From Euglena gracilis (lineage: Eukaryota > Euglenida > Euglenophyceae > Euglenales), in assembly GCA_039621445.1 (NCBI GenBank), contig CP154954.1:10125521-10189520 (forward strand): DNA of 64,000 bases, written 5' to 3'. Position numbers and translations under genes: made by a program. The notes under the pieces were generated by a model. The model ran no database searches. It saw only the letters and a program-made list of their open reading frames with translations, and was not told the origin of the DNA. The first letter of the stretch is position 1; each line of letters begins with the position of its first letter. This document shows positions 13,601 to 61,059 of this stretch, in pieces.

Positions 13601-16600
13601 CCCCCCCCGGCTTTCCCTTCAATCATGGCCTGGGCCAAGCGCCCATGGGACGTTCCCATGTGGCAAAGCTTTCGCCGATCTGGGCTCCCCTTCCCTCCAC
13701 TTGTCTGCGGACCCCAGGGTAATAACCCCCCCCCCCAAATAATGAGACCCGCCAAAAACGAGACCGTCCCAAAAATAAAGCCCCATCCCGGGGCTTTATC
13801 CTATCAACAGGGGGGGATTGATAGCCGCAATTTTCCCACAATTCCCTGAATTTTCCATAATTTCCCCGCAATTTTCGCAATTTTTCCACATGTTTTCGCA
13901 TTTTTTTCTGTTCCACAATGAGTTCCGGCCATTCTTTGAACGTTCCACAAGGAAACCGAGGTGATTTTTTTTGTTATTTTGTTGCAAATTTGTCGAAATT
14001 TCCAAAATTTACAAATTTTGACAAAATTTGGCGATTTCTGGGCCTTTTCAGGTTTTCCCCCGATTCCTGATGGAAAATAATTTCGAACTAGAAAACTCAG
14101 CATCCTAGATCAGATTTTACCTGAGACGAAACTTTTCGCAATTTTTGCCATTTTTGTATTTTTTTTCTTCACCAAAATGAATTCCATATTTCCAGAACCA
14201 GCCTATTCCCAAAATGCCAAAAGTCGTGGTTTTGGTCCTTTTTGGTGGAAAGATGTGAATCACGGCTCAAAACTTCCATCTATGTTGCAAAATGACCAAA
14301 TTTGTGAAAATTTTCTATGTACCCTCCAGCAGAAGTGTATTAACTCCCAAAACTGAATTTCCGCAATTTTCCGCAATTTTTTTGTGCAACTTTTCTGCAA
14401 TTCCCGCAATTTTTTTGGCAATTTTTTCTGCGATTTATCCGAAGGCCTCTGATAACAATTCCCCCCTAAAATTGAACAAAAAATTTAAAAAAATAAGACC
14501 CCCCCCCCAAATAGACCCCTGGTTCGAAGCGTCGGGAATTTAGGGTTTTACTCCAACAGTCCCCCATGTCTTGCTGGGATGTCTTTGGGCGTGGCGTCAG
14601 AGGAAAAATTCTCGCTTCTCTTGAAACCTTCTAAGGAGGGGGGGTGGGGTCTGGACACCCCCTCCCAACATTTGGGGGGGGGGACTACCACGTCACCCCC
14701 AGGGGGGTGGGTCCGGACCCCCCCGACCACCTAACTTGAACCGAAGGGCCTCCCATCTATCTCTGCCTGGGGGTCCATTTTGCTGGCCAATAGAAAAGGC
14801 TCCGGGACTACCGAACCCCCACCTCGCTCAGTTCTAGACACAAAAATCATGATGTTTCAAAAAATCCTAGGATTTTGAAGTGCAAAAAACCACCAATTTA
14901 CACATGGCACAAAGCACTGAAGGAAAACGTTTAGTGTCTTTGGGAACCTGAAAATTAATGATTATTTCGGGCCCCGGCTGGTCAAGAGAAAATCCAAATA
15001 TAAGATCGTCCTGGAGGTTCCAGCATCGGACCCGAAATGGGGGGGGGGTTACGTGAGTGTTGTACAGGGGGTGGTACCACCCCCTCCCATCAGTCTGAAC
15101 CGGGACTGCGGCCCCAGCGTCCGGGACCCCCCAGGTACCAAAATAACTTTTTTTGTTCTCCTGCGCTTTGCGCCGGAACACATGAATTTTTTCTTTACCT
15201 TTTAGCCTATTTTTAAAAAAAATATAGGAAAACGCGTTTTTTAGGCCTTCTTCATGTCCCAGATTTTCCTGCGCTTTGTTTTCCCCAGGAGGGAGCTCCA
15301 GACCCCCCCCCCCCTGCCCGCCCACTTTCTAACCTGGTCGACCCCCCTCCTGGTCAGAGATTAAAAAAAACTGTTTTAGCGACCGCCTCCGTGGTCCGAG
15401 ACGAACATTCATGGCCGTTGAACAGGGGTACGGGAGATTGTTCGGTGTTGAGAAAACGTCGAGGCCAGCCCAATGAGCAATGCAACCTCATTCTTGGTGA
15501 TCAGGCTTCTTCATAAGGATTCACAGTGCAACCCTGGGGGGGGGTCGACTGCAGCAAGTCCAAACTTGGTCTAACCCCCTGGGGGGTTCCACTTGCAGAC
15601 TAGGTGGTGGTTTTTTTTCAACAAGTGAGTGGCGCGAAGCACCGCAAACGTTTCATTTCACCCCAAAACCGCCAAAAATGCCCGTTTTGTATTTTTTTGG
15701 ATTTTTTTCTGCATCAAAACCAGCCGGGAAAAAAACACACCAAAAGCCCATTCCCACCTGGGCGAGCAGCCAGTTGGGGTGAGTTTTCCAGTTGGGGGAC
15801 CTGGGGTGGACAGGCAATCAAGGGCACTCCGGACCCCCTCCCCCCTGGGGTTGGTAAAAAACAGCCTGCTCCTAGGAGAAAGGGGTCCAGCTAGTGGCTT
15901 TTCTGGTGGCTAGTTTCCGGACTCCCTGGGATCCCAAGGCAAAGCCTGGCTCTCATAATGCAATAGGTGTGTGCGTGCGCGTTTATGTTTTGTGTGTGTT
16001 TGTGTGTTTGGTTTTTGATTACAGGTCTTGACCCCTCATTGCAAATTGTCCCATTATGCTGGTTTTTCGCATTGGCACTCCATTCGGCTGCATTGGCCCT
16101 GACACCTGCAATCTGACCAAGGGTTTCAAAATTTATTTTCGTTCCGCCTTGCTTGCTGGAGCATTGTAAGAGAACGCTTTCTTCCTTCCCACCCCATTTG
16201 TTGCACTGCGACCACTTTGACCCTGCCATGTTTTTGCCTATGGTAACAGAGGGTTCTTTGTTTGTGTGTCTGTGCAGTGTCAACTGAACTGCACTCCAAC
16301 CCTCCACTCCACTGGTGAGAGTGTGATAAAAACCTGCTTTTTGCTTGTTTTCTTGTTTGACTCCCTGTTTGTGCTTTGAGGTGCCCCCCCCCCATGCGTG
16401 ATGAAACCCCTTGCCCAATGAACAAGGGTTCCGGACCTTCCAGTTTGTCTGCTTTTACAGCAATGCAAAATGCACTCACCCTCAAAGGATTTGCCCCTTT
16501 CGGACTCCCTGGATTTCATTTTGGTGTCCATTCGGCTTGGGGGGGGGTCCATGAAACATTACTGCAACGTAAAACCAACCTGCGTTTTATGGATTCCAGC

Positions 16601-17440
16601 CCATTTCGCATTCCCCATCGGAGAGTGGTCAGCCAACGATGGTGCGTCTGGCGTGAACCGGCACTGCTTGACGGGCCAAGATTTCGGAAGTTTTGGCACA
16701 ATGCCGCTTTTGCGGCATAGCCCCCTTTCCAACCCATCATGGAACCATGGCAACCTGCTGAAGCGTCCCCCGCTGGCTGCATCACTTGTTGAACACAGGT
16801 TGCAATCTATTTTATTTGAGTTGGATTGGAAATTGCGATGGTCCATCTGAATGAGAATCTTACCTACAGCCAACCCCCTCCCCAAATATTATGCTCTCCC
16901 AACTTCATATTTTGGTGGGATTTCAAGATCCTCAGGGGGGTTTTTTCCATTTTGGGGGGCGAAGTCAACTTATCTGGGTGACTTACCAAGAATTCGTTGT
17001 AAATCCCAATTTCCCTCCAATGATGTGTGTTTTTCTGTCCAAAATGGATGATTTCTGGTTAAAATGGTTATATCCACCAAACATTTTCTGCTTACTCCTG
17101 AATGGCATATTGGCAGGCTTTGCGTTGGGGGGGTTATATTTGGGGGGTTTACAATATTTTTGTGTACGAGTTCCTGAATTTCTGGGACAAGGAAGGCGTT
17201 GGCTTTCAGTAATTGGAAGTAGAAATTTTGACTGATTCAACCTGTGTCCATGAACCAATCGCCCCCGCTGACACCTAATTGTACAGCTTCCCACGCTTTC
17301 CCCTGCTTCGGGCCCAGGCTTCTTCAGTTGTTCTGAAATGCGGAATTGATGAGTTTATTTTTTGAAGTCAAACCTGCTGGGTCACGAGGGTCATGTGCGG
17401 GTTTTGCGCACTTGTCGTAGTTTTTTGAACTTGGTAAGTG
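10700..17440. other. No gene recognised; low-complexity and AT-rich
   Basis: This stretch includes a degenerate TTTTGGCC repeat (11830-12240), GCAATTTTCC repeats (13820-14110, 14350-14450) and G/C-rich blocks. A block near 12465-12560 resembles one near 4935-5030. No exon was supported. Confidence 0.4.
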
Positions 17441-17615
17441 GAATCCAGACCGAACCTTGGTGTGCTTCGGGGTTAAAAGAATCACCAGAAGGCCCGGACT
17501 CTAATTCCGAAGAAGCCTCTCCTGATTCCTTTGGGAGTCGCTGCCCGGAAGCCGTGCGGAAAGCTGTTACGATTGAGGTGTGGAAGCGGCGCAAGCGGCA
17601 GGGAATCCTGCTTAG
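17440..17615 (+). CDS. Possible exon in a 205-codon open frame, unrecognised
   Basis: An open frame runs 17362-17979. Its GC-rich central part reads LKESPEGPDSNSEEASPDSF then PEAVRKAVTIEVWKRRKRQG, which looks protein-like (acidic then basic). A GT donor lies at 17616. The rest of the frame is low-complexity AATGGCC repeat and is unlikely to be coding. No family was recognised. Confidence 0.25.
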
Positions 17616-19214
17616 AGGTTGCCTCCATGGGCTGTTGACCACAGCTGCCTTTGCTTTTGGCTCTTGCTGGCGTTTCTATGGGTTTCCTCAGTTGGAATCA
17701 ACCCGTGTGCAGCACCTGCAGTTACAATGGCCGAAAATGGCCTTCAATGGCCAAAAACGGCCTAAAAAAGGGAAATATTCTGTTACACAAAATTTCTTTT
17801 CTGTGGACAAACTGAAGCCATCAGGTGACGATTTCTGTGTATGTGGATGGATGGCAAACGGTGGATTTGGGGGACGATGGTTGGGCAGCCTGCCCCTCAT
17901 ACAAACAAACAAACAAACAAATTTTATGCCCATTTGCGTGATACCAGCATTGATATCTGATCACATAAATTGCAACTAAGCAGCCACAACGAAAGTGGCC
18001 TAATAAGGCCTGAAATGGACTAAAATGGCCCAAAGCGAAAATAGTTCATTTTGCGGCTTTTTTTTGCATTTTTTTTTGTGATCCATTGAATGTTTTTGCC
18101 CATGTGTGGACCTTCATACACCTTCAATGACTTTAAGACCTCCTGAAAATGTGAAATGGCTTCAAACAGAATGAATGGCGCATATGCAGATGATTGTCTC
18201 TTCTGAGATGGTGGGGACCCCGTGCTGGTGGCTTCAACAAACTCTCCAGCAAGAACTTCAAACCGAGGCACCTGGATCATTCCTTAAAATTGAATTGAAA
18301 ACATAAGCAATTTCCCTTCCCTTCTATTTTTGATTTGCATGTTTGATTTGCACATTTGAGCATTTGAGCACGATGTATATGTTTTTTTTTCAATTTTTAA
18401 TTTTTCGAGTTGGAGAAATACAAGGTTTGGAATCAGCGCTCTCGCATTTCCTCGGAAATGGGTTTTGCATCCATCATTTTGCCCTTCCAGATGACATTTT
18501 GTCCACTTTCTCCAAAAAATTTTTTCTGAAGAAAACACCCAACGTTCAGAATTCCTCTACGGGGCTGGATTAAAATTTGTTGAGCTTCTTGTGGTTTCGA
18601 TCCAGCACCAATGACTTTTGCATGCTTTTTTGGATGCGCATTTGCTTATGAAGAAGCGAAACTTTGCACACAATAATGCAGTTTTTGGACAAAGCAACCC
18701 AAAATTATGATTTTCAGAACCCCCACCTATATTTAAAATGGCCTCAAATGGCCTTAAATGGCCTAAAATGGGCAAATTTTGTTTGGGAGAATGGCAAAGA
18801 TTCTGTTTTGTTCCTTGTCCAATAATCGGGAAGCGGTGAACCGGGCATTTCCCCCTGCATGGAAAAAAATTGCAAGCAAAAAAAGCGCTGTGAAGAAAAC
18901 CTCGGACTCAAACAGAGCCGCCATGGAGGCCTTTCAAACCCACGAGGATATGCACCTCCCGCAACGTGGGAACGGGCCTTTGACCAGTGTCTGAAGCACA
19001 ACGAGGTTCCCATAGAGATTCACTTTGGTTCCGATGGTTTTGCTTTCAGGAACACCTCCAATTGTCCAGCACATTTGGAAATGGAATCCCCCAGCCCACC
19101 AGCGCCGCGGGACCTTTCCCACCCCCCACCGTAACCCTCACTCTCCACTCATTTTTGAGGGCATTTTTTTTTTGGAGGTGTCCCCCTGAATTGGTCAAAA
19201 ATGTCCCAAAGGAG

Positions 19215-19425
19215 GGTTGTCGGCTTGCCTCCCCTCCTTCGCCGGAAAATTACCGCCGTGGGGCCCTCACCGTCACGTGCCCCCAGTCGGGTGCGGTGCC
19301 CCGGGTGCTTGTGCCGGCCCCTCACTCGTCCCCGCACGCGTGCTGCATTTCGCCTCGGTCACCTCCATCCCCAGGGCGGGACGCGCTGCCTGTTGCTCGG
19401 GTGTGGGGATGCCAGTTTTCAAAAA
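19215..19425. other. GC-rich island, possible exon of uncertain strand
   Basis: This stretch is much more GC-rich than its surroundings and has open frames on both strands. I cannot choose a strand from codon use, and I see no recognisable protein motif. Confidence 0.2.
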
Positions 19426-20223
19426 GGGACCATGGAAACTGAGGACCAGCCTCGGTAAGTCTCGTGGATTTAGTCTCCCCTTCTTAACCCCGGGTTTTCA
19501 CCTCGCAATTTCTTTTTTGACAATCAACAGAAAGGTTCAGGGTTCATTGGTTATGAAGGCGTCCATTGTTCTTTTTCCTCCATTTGACCACAGAGCCCCC
19601 TCCACCAGGCTTATGGTTGAGACAGCTTATTGTGTTATTTGTCATTTGCGGTTATAAGACCGCTGTTCTTCAAACTCGTTTTTTGTGTTGGTTTTTTTTA
19701 TTTTTAGTTTTGTTGTGCGTGCGTGCGCTGACATTGAGAGTTTTGCTTAGAAATGATTTCGACAGACTTTCCTGATTTGGAATCCAATTTTCAGCTCAGA
19801 CTTTTTCCGCCAGAAATCTAAAATTTCAAAACCTTATGTTCCTAATCATACAAACGTTCTGTTTTTGTTTCTTTTAGGTGGCCCAAACGTTCAGTCTGGA
19901 ACCAATTTTTGTATAATTATAATTTCCTGATTGATGCATCTCGTTTCTAGCTTATTTTTTTTTCTACAGCGAAATATACTGTAGACCATTTTGTGAATTT
20001 CTGATCCCCAAATCACCACCCCAAACGACAGAAGTATTTTTTTTGCATTCCCAACTCAGGCAAAATATTTTTTGATGTGAACTCGGGGAGTGGGATTGGA
20101 TTCCACCGTGGGTCGCCCAGTCTCCCTGTCGGGTTTCCAAGTGCCCTCCATGGCCCCGGAGATCTGTGAAATTTGACGGGGCGCCAGCGAAACTTTGTTG
20201 TATTTGACTTTTTTCCAATAAAA

Positions 20224-20460
20224 ATGGTGCAACCGCGGCTCGTTTTTGGCGTCTCATTCTCCGCCGGCGCTGCCGGCCCACCCTGGCGGTCTCTCCCTCC
20301 CGCCGTCGTGCCTCTGCCACTTGGCCGGGACGCTCCCCCCCTCCGGTCTGCACCGCCAGCGCTGACAGCACCTCCAGCGAGCCGGGCCTTTCACACGCGC
20401 TCAGCCGCCGCGAGTCGCGCACTCTCGGGTGCCAAAGAGACCTTCCCTCCCCTGGACTGA
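20224..20460. other. GC-rich island, possible first exon (+) or internal exon (-)
   Basis: On the + strand an ATG at 20224 opens a frame rich in Ala, Ser, Pro and Arg with RAFHTRSAAASRALSG, which resembles an organelle-targeting peptide. On the - strand a basic frame with REGETARVGRQRRRRMRR is equally open. Nothing decides between them. Confidence 0.22.
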
Positions 20461-20559
20461 CCCCGTGTGGAAAGCCGTGCAAGACAACTGTTCACACGTC
20501 TCCGTCTTTTGCTCTTTGCCAGGAGCAGGCATTATTATTTTTAATGCATTTCCCCCCGA

Positions 20560-21320
20560 AATTTTAAGGCATTTTGAGGCATTTTTAATGGTTTTTTAAG
20601 GCATTTGAAGGCTTTTTAAGGCGCTGCTTTCCAGTGGTCCAAGGGCTATCCAACCAACGTTTTTTATTTTGAATGCTCTCCAAAATCAAAAAGTCCAAGG
20701 CACATTTTTTTTGAATTTTGATTGGACAGATAATGTTCCAGCGATGCCAGAAATCATTTTTCTTCCTGGAGTTGGCTCGTTTTTGGCGAGAGGCATTTGA
20801 AAGGCTTTTTTTTTTTTTTTTTTTTTTGGTTTTTTTTTGTTGGTTTTTTTTATGCGGCATTATGTATGTTTTTAATGCATTTCCCCCGAAATTTAAGGCT
20901 AGTTTGAGGCAGTTAATGGGGCGGGCCCGGGCAGTTTGAAGGCTGTTTTAAGGCGCTGGCTGCTTTCCAGTGGTATCCAACCAACGTTTTTTTTTTGAAT
21001 GATATTCTCTCCAAAATCAAAAAGTCCCAAGGCACATTTTTTTTGAATTTGATTGGACAGATAATGTGTTCCAGCGATGCCAGAAATCATTTTCTTATCT
21101 TCCTGGTTGGCGGGGGGCGGCCGGGGGAGTTGGCTCGAGAAAGTCTTGCCGCGTCGTTGGCGAGACTGCGCGGGAATTTGTGTTTGGTTGGAGAAAAACC
21201 AACCTGTCCAAATTGTTTAAGGCATTTTCAGGCATTTTCAAGGGTTTTAAGGCATTTTGGCAGAATTTTTTTCAGGCGCATTTTTCAGGCATTTTTAGGG
21301 TTTTAAGGCACCTTCAAAAT
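20560..21320 (+). repeat. Tandem duplication with TTAAGGCATTTT repeats
   Basis: About 330 bp is duplicated: the block with CCAACCAACGTTTTTT, CAAAATCAAAAAGTCC and CCAGCGATGCCAGAAATCAT occurs at 20620-20760 and again at 20945-21100. A related block lies near 40140-40330. Confidence 0.75.
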
Positions 21321-22313
21321 GATAATGCCTGGGACAGGGCTGAGGTTGGACAAGGCCAGTCAGACGGGATCAATTAGACAGGAAACACCACAGCAAGTCC
21401 CGTGAAAAAAGCCGCCCAATGCAAGCCACCCGTTTATGAGTCACCCCCAAATCTCAGCAACCCGTTGGATGAATTTGGCCCGACACCTAAATGCAAGCAA
21501 CCCCCAAATAGAAGCAACGCCTAACTTGATGCCATGACGAAAATTTTCATGAAAATTGCATTGGGGCAACTGAAAGAAGCATTCCAAATTTGAGCGACCC
21601 CCAAATTTAAATCACCTTAAGCCCCTTTTCAGAAACACAAATATAAGTGACTGAATGGTTTTTTTTTCGGGGATTTAGCAATCAATTGAGCAGGCACTTT
21701 CCAAGATATACCTTGGCCCCCTTTTCTGAGACAGATGTGTCATTGGTACCCGTCTCAGGAATGCACTCAAAACATTGCTGTTTTTTGAACCAGGGGGTGT
21801 TTCCCTTGCTGGGTTAGGGGAGGGTTTCTCCCCCTGAACAACCCCCCCAGGCTTTTTGCCCCACTCCTCCTTACATGCATGCTTGTCCCCAAAGTAGACC
21901 CTCGCATAACTTGTGAGCTTGGACCCGCATTTCAACATTTTGGCTTATTTTCATCATGGCCTAAATTCTTAACATGCAAATTTGGCCGCTTAAGATTCAT
22001 CCCCCAGCCTTCCCTTCATTTGTGCCCAGGCAAAGCGCCGGGGGGGGGGGTATGTGAAGAAAACACTTCGTTTTGACAAGGGGGAGTGCATCCCTTTCCA
22101 CTGCGTTCTCTGCCTGGCAATGCTTCTGATATGCAAGTTGAACAATTTACAAAAGCAAAATATGCAACAAAAACTTAATTATTTAAAATTATACTTAATT
22201 TTTTTTTTGCATATTTTGCTTTTTCGACTTTTTTTTTCTGGGCACTCTACAAAATGAAGTTGCATAAAACATATTTTTAGACCAATTCCATATCAGCAGT
22301 GATTGCATCATAC

Positions 22314-23062
22314 ATACACACACACACACATACATACATACATGCATCCATCCATCCATCCATCCATCCATCCATCCATCCATCCATCCATCCATCCATC
22401 CATCCATCCATCCATCCATCCATCCATCCATCCATCCATCCATCCATCCATCCATCCATCCATCCATCCATCCATCCATCCATCCATCTATCCATCCATC
22501 CATCCATCCATCCGTGCCTGCATGCACGCATGCATACATACATACATACATACATACATACCTACCTACCTACCTACCTACCTACCTACCTACCTACCTA
22601 CCTACCTACCTACCTACCTACCTACCTACCTACCTACCTATCTACCTACCTACCTACCTACCTACCTACCTACCTACCTACCTACCTACCTACCTACCTA
22701 CCTACATACATACATACATACACACATACATACATACATACATACATACATACATACATACATACATACATACATACATACATACATACATACATACATA
22801 CATACATACATACATACATACAGACATACAGACATACATACATACATACATACATACATACATACATACATACATACATACATACATACATACATACATA
22901 CATACATACATACATACATACATACATACATACATACATACATACATACATACATACATACATACATACATCCATACATACGTACATACATACATACATC
23001 CATACATCCATACATACATACATACATACATACATACATACATACATACATACATACATACA
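22314..23062 (+). repeat. Compound tetranucleotide satellite
   Basis: The order is CA repeats, (ATCC)n to about 22513, (ATAC)n, (CTAC)n 22560-22704, then (ATAC)n with few interruptions to 23062. Open frames in it are artefacts of the repeat. Confidence 0.95.
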
Positions 23063-23411
23063 GCATAAATATGAATGTATGTATATGTATATTTCTGGTA
23101 GAATCACTCTGTTTGGCCCCCTGGGGGGCAAGTAGGGGGTCGTAGAGAGTGGTCCGCACTCGGGGTGTTTTGTCACTAACGTCCTCTTCTCCGTCAAACA
23201 TATAGTTAAATTATTGAAAGTAAGAAGATTAAGATTATTTAAATAAGGTTTGAATTGCTTTTAAATAGCAGAACCAAATTAAACAAAAACAATGGGCCCA
23301 AACATACCTGCTATTGTTTGCGCAACTTTTCATGATCACATAGTTGTATGTCCTTTTTGGTGTCTGACGCAGCGAAACAAGCACCGCTTTTGTTGCCGGG
23401 TCCGCTCACAG

Positions 23412-23522
23412 GGCTTTTTGTTCCTGCAACGCGTGCTGATGACCGCCAGCAAAGCCAATGTGCCGCGGCCGCCCCAGCCCGCCGACCTCGAAGTCTGCCT
23501 GAGGGGCCCGGCTGCCAAGCAG
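23412..23522 (+). CDS. Candidate exon of an unidentified gene
   Basis: This 111-nt stretch is flanked by GCTCACAG (ending 23411) and CAG with GTGGCG (23523), phase 0 on both sides, with GC-rich third codon positions. It reads GFLFLQRVLMTASKANVPRP then PQPADLEVCLRGPAAKQ. I do not recognise the protein. It lies 3.5 kb upstream of CCAR1-like exon 1 but is not in phase with it, so it is probably a different gene. Confidence 0.4.
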
Positions 23523-24077
23523 GTGGCGACTTTAGGGGCCTGGTTCGGGTCCACCGCCTCAACTCCTGGTAACAACCTCACGTTGTCAGCATCACATTTC
23601 TGGCGCGGCATTTATGGGGCTTTTCCCGTGCAGTTTTTTTTCTTCCTTTTTACCCCAGTGAAGTACGAATTGTATGGTGCCTTAAGCAATGGTGCAAGGC
23701 GCCCCGCTGACAGCCTCCCTGCCCCCCCCGGTGACTCCAGGAGGTTGAAAGGTTGAAGAATTTGGATGAAAGATTTGCCTTCAAATTAAAACAAATTAAT
23801 GATCCAAAATGCTGGGAAATAAATTGCATTCCCCTCCCCCCAACACTGTGGACCCCCACCAAGCTCCTTTCGCTCTTCATCCTCCACACCCATCAGCGGG
23901 AGCACACAGCAATCAGCAACATTGGTTGGCCCAGTGACAAGAAGGTCACGAGGACGTGTTCAAAAAAAATCAACATATTTTGATCCAATTCCGCACGGAT
24001 GGATTTCCTTCCAAGAGTCGACGTTAACCAACCATCATATCTACACCATATGCCTGGTGCGGTGAGTGCATGAGGCT

Positions 24078-24180
24078 TCTTTTATTTTGATTAATATTAA
24101 TTTCTATTTATTTATTATTAATTTAATCAATTATTCATTAATTTTATAAATAAATTAATTGTTGCTTTTTCATTACAGAG
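24078..24180. other. Very AT-rich patch
   Basis: About 100 bp of TTAAT/ATTTA sequence ending TTTTTCATTACAG, which looks like an intron 3' end, but the sequence after it has no convincing frame. Confidence 0.4.
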
Positions 24181-24837
24181 TTTTTTTTGAGAATTCGATA
24201 TCTATGCTCAAGTATTGTACTATAACGAAAAATTACCCCAGCACGCACATATGTGGTCTATGCATCGCAGCCAGCAGCCAAAAAAATTTGACCAAAGCTG
24301 GGGGTGCCAGTGGTGAAATTCGGTTGGGAGATTTTTTCTTCTCATGAATATTTTTGGATTATTTGGCTTGTTTGTTTTACTTCCTTATTTGGCTCCTGCC
24401 CTCCCCCAGCGCATATCCCCCCTCAGGTTTTTGCTCCCCCTCCCTTTCGTGCCAATTTGCCCCCCATCCAATTGGCCGCCGGCCTCACCTTGCGATATAT
24501 TGGCCCCCTTTTTAGGCTTTTTGGCCTGGTTTGTCCCTCCCGACAAAACCCATATTGTTCTAATTTGGCCCCCTCCCAAGGTCCCCCCCCCCCCCCGCTT
24601 CACCTTCAGTCGTGGACAGGGGGAGGTACCTCATGACCCCAGGTTTCTGAGGGGGAAAGAAGTCTCCCCAGCCAGGTCCAGCCGTTGCCCGATGGGGGGG
24701 GGTCCCCCCATACGTCCTCCCCAGGGAGAGACATCGGCGGGTGGCCCTGCAGCAAGGACCTGTGCAGCGCTCCTGCCACCCAGCCCGTTTGACGCTCCGG
24801 GGCATAGATTCATTTAACGCCCATTTCACCCACTAGA

Positions 24838-25082
24838 GAATAATGGAAGTGAGTGGGTGGGTTGGGGCCTCTGGAACCCCCCCGGGGGTGGGGGTGCGCC
24901 ATGGGTCAGATTTTGGCCCGGCTGAAGCCCGGGCCAAAATTTTTTTCGGCTTTTTTTTTTTGGCTGGGTTTTGGGTGGGTGGGTGGTTGACCCTCCCCCC
25001 CCCCCCGGGGGAGGGTGTCGTGGGTGGGTGGGTGGGTGGGTTTTCGAAAGGTGGGTGGGTGGGGTTGGGCCCAGGGAAAAGT
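24838..25082 (+). repeat. Dispersed G/C-rich repeat, family B copy 1
   Basis: The order is GTGGGTGGGTTGGGGCCTCT, a C/G hairpin, GGGTCAGATTTTGGC, GGGTGGTTGACCC with a C run, TTTCGAAA, GGGTTGGGCCCAGGGAA. The same order is seen at 26115-26362. Confidence 0.7.
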
Positions 25083-26114
25083 GTATATCCGGGGTGGGGC
25101 CACCAGGTGAATCCGGGGCTGTGGATCCGACCGCCGCCCCCGTGCGTGACCAGCCGAGACGAGGGCGCTTTAATTTGGTGTTCTCTGAGGTCGACACTTT
25201 CTTGCCCAGGAAGGTGCCACCTGAGCTTGCGCCAGCCAGGTGGCCGGGGGGGATAGCCAATCAATTTGATAGTTTTGCGTCAACGAGCAGAGAGATATGA
25301 GTTGCTGTTGTAGAATGGTTGGCACCAAGACAAAACATTCTGGAATTCTCAACATTTCTGTGACTCATCTGCGAAAGCTTTGAAACTGTCCCAGGGAAAC
25401 AAAATTATTGGGTCCTCTCCGTTAGGCTGTGACATTTGGCACCTGTCAGCGGCATATTTAGAGAAGATTGCTGTATCTGAGGCAAGGGTGGCGGAAGCTA
25501 ATTTTTTTTGCACAATTCTCAGTTTAATGGAGCTACTCAGCGCCACAGTCCCCACAAACTCTCCAATTTTCTCAAACCTGTGAACTGAATCAGTGGCATA
25601 ATCAAACACATTGCATGCATTAGTACAGAGTTACATATTGTATTGTTTCAATGCCTGATTTTTATGTATTTTTTCCATTGAATGTTTATGTATTTTTTCC
25701 ACTGCTGCCTTCAGTGGTGATGTATGCAGTATGCAAATTTATAAAAAAAAATGCAGCACACATCAATGGGCAAGGGGGTTACCAACCTTTGCGCTCCCAA
25801 GTTAATTATTTTCATCATTTTTCGCAAGAACTGGGGCTTGCGGTCTTGCGCACCACATCTGTCATATTTGCTTTTGGCACGGGATTCCTCTGGTGCCTCA
25901 CACACATCCTGCTGATTTCCAGTGATTTGTAATTGCTCCACCAGCTGCGACGGTTGCGCTTGTCCTTGCGAGCCGTCCTCTCCGGTGTAATCGATGCCGA
26001 CTCACACATCGAAATTATTTTTTTCTGAATTATGCTTCATGTGCGTGACTATGGACTGGCACCAGAAGCATAGATTCATTTGGTACCTGTGTGACCCCCC
26101 GGGAGGGGGGGCGG

Positions 26115-26362
26115 TAGGGTTTCAAGGTTGGGTGGTGGGTTGGGGCTTCTGGACCCCCTCGGGGGGGGGGGGGAGCGCCTTGGGTCAGATTTTTTGGCTG
26201 CAAAATTCTTCAGCATTTTCGGCCGATTTTGGCTGGAATTTGGGTGGGTGGGGTGGTTGACCCCCCCCCCCCCCCGAGGGGGAGGGGGTCAACCACCCTT
26301 TGTGGGGGGATGGAATTTCGAAAAAAGTGGGTGGGTTCGGTTTGGGCCCAAGGAACAGTGAC
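26115..26362 (+). repeat. Dispersed G/C-rich repeat, family B copy 2
   Basis: Second copy of the block order seen at 24838-25082, including GGGTCAGATTTTTTGGC and GGTTTGGGCCCAAGGAACAG. Confidence 0.7.
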
Positions 26363-27030
26363 CCCCCCGAGGGTCACTAAGTGATCTCTGATTAGAAGGT
26401 GGATGACTTGGTGTGACCATCACATCCCACGAGATCTGTTGCGTTCAAACATTTGTTTCTGTGGAGCGATGTGCCCTGGCTGGTTTCGCACAAGTTCCAA
26501 CAGGAGGGAAATAAACACCTCCCACAGCAAGCAGAATGGATTTGCACACCAACAGCGGACGCCGACCGTTGCTGATTTTTGCCCCCCTCCCATGCCAGGG
26601 CTGTGCGGGAAATCTCGAAACCTGACAGGGGTTGGATGCGAGTCGATCACCCCCAGTCCCACCTGTGATCATGGCGGTTGACACTGACTTCGCAGCCTTT
26701 TTATAGCTTATGGAGGGGAGGGGGCAGGCAGAATTTGCATAATTTTCATTTTTTTTTTTTGCAAAATCAAAATCTTGAAAATTGCACTTTTTTTTGTGTG
26801 TGTGTGTGTGTGTGTGTCGACCTCACTTTCTTTGGGGGGAAGTTATGCTGCAAAGTTTTTCTTCCCCAAAGGTTTGCCCCCCCCCCCCCGGTCAGGCCAC
26901 CGGACACAGAGGCTCAACGCTCAACACGCAATAAAGCCCCAAAGGAAGGACCCCACCGGCAAACCATTGTGCGTTGACGAGCCCCAGCGAGTTGCCCCCT
27001 CGCTGCCCGCCGCCCTCCCCCAGCGCCCGC

Positions 27031-61049
<34,019 letters not shown>

Positions 61050-61059
61050 GATTTATTTT

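Noticed and set aside
16470-16850. Overlapping 108-126-codon open frames on both strands
   Set aside because: No splice borders or codon bias favour either strand, and the products show no recognisable motif.
22299-23145. Open frames of 278-280 codons with IHPS, LPTY and IHTY repeats
   Set aside because: Tetranucleotide satellite that stays open in every frame of the + strand.
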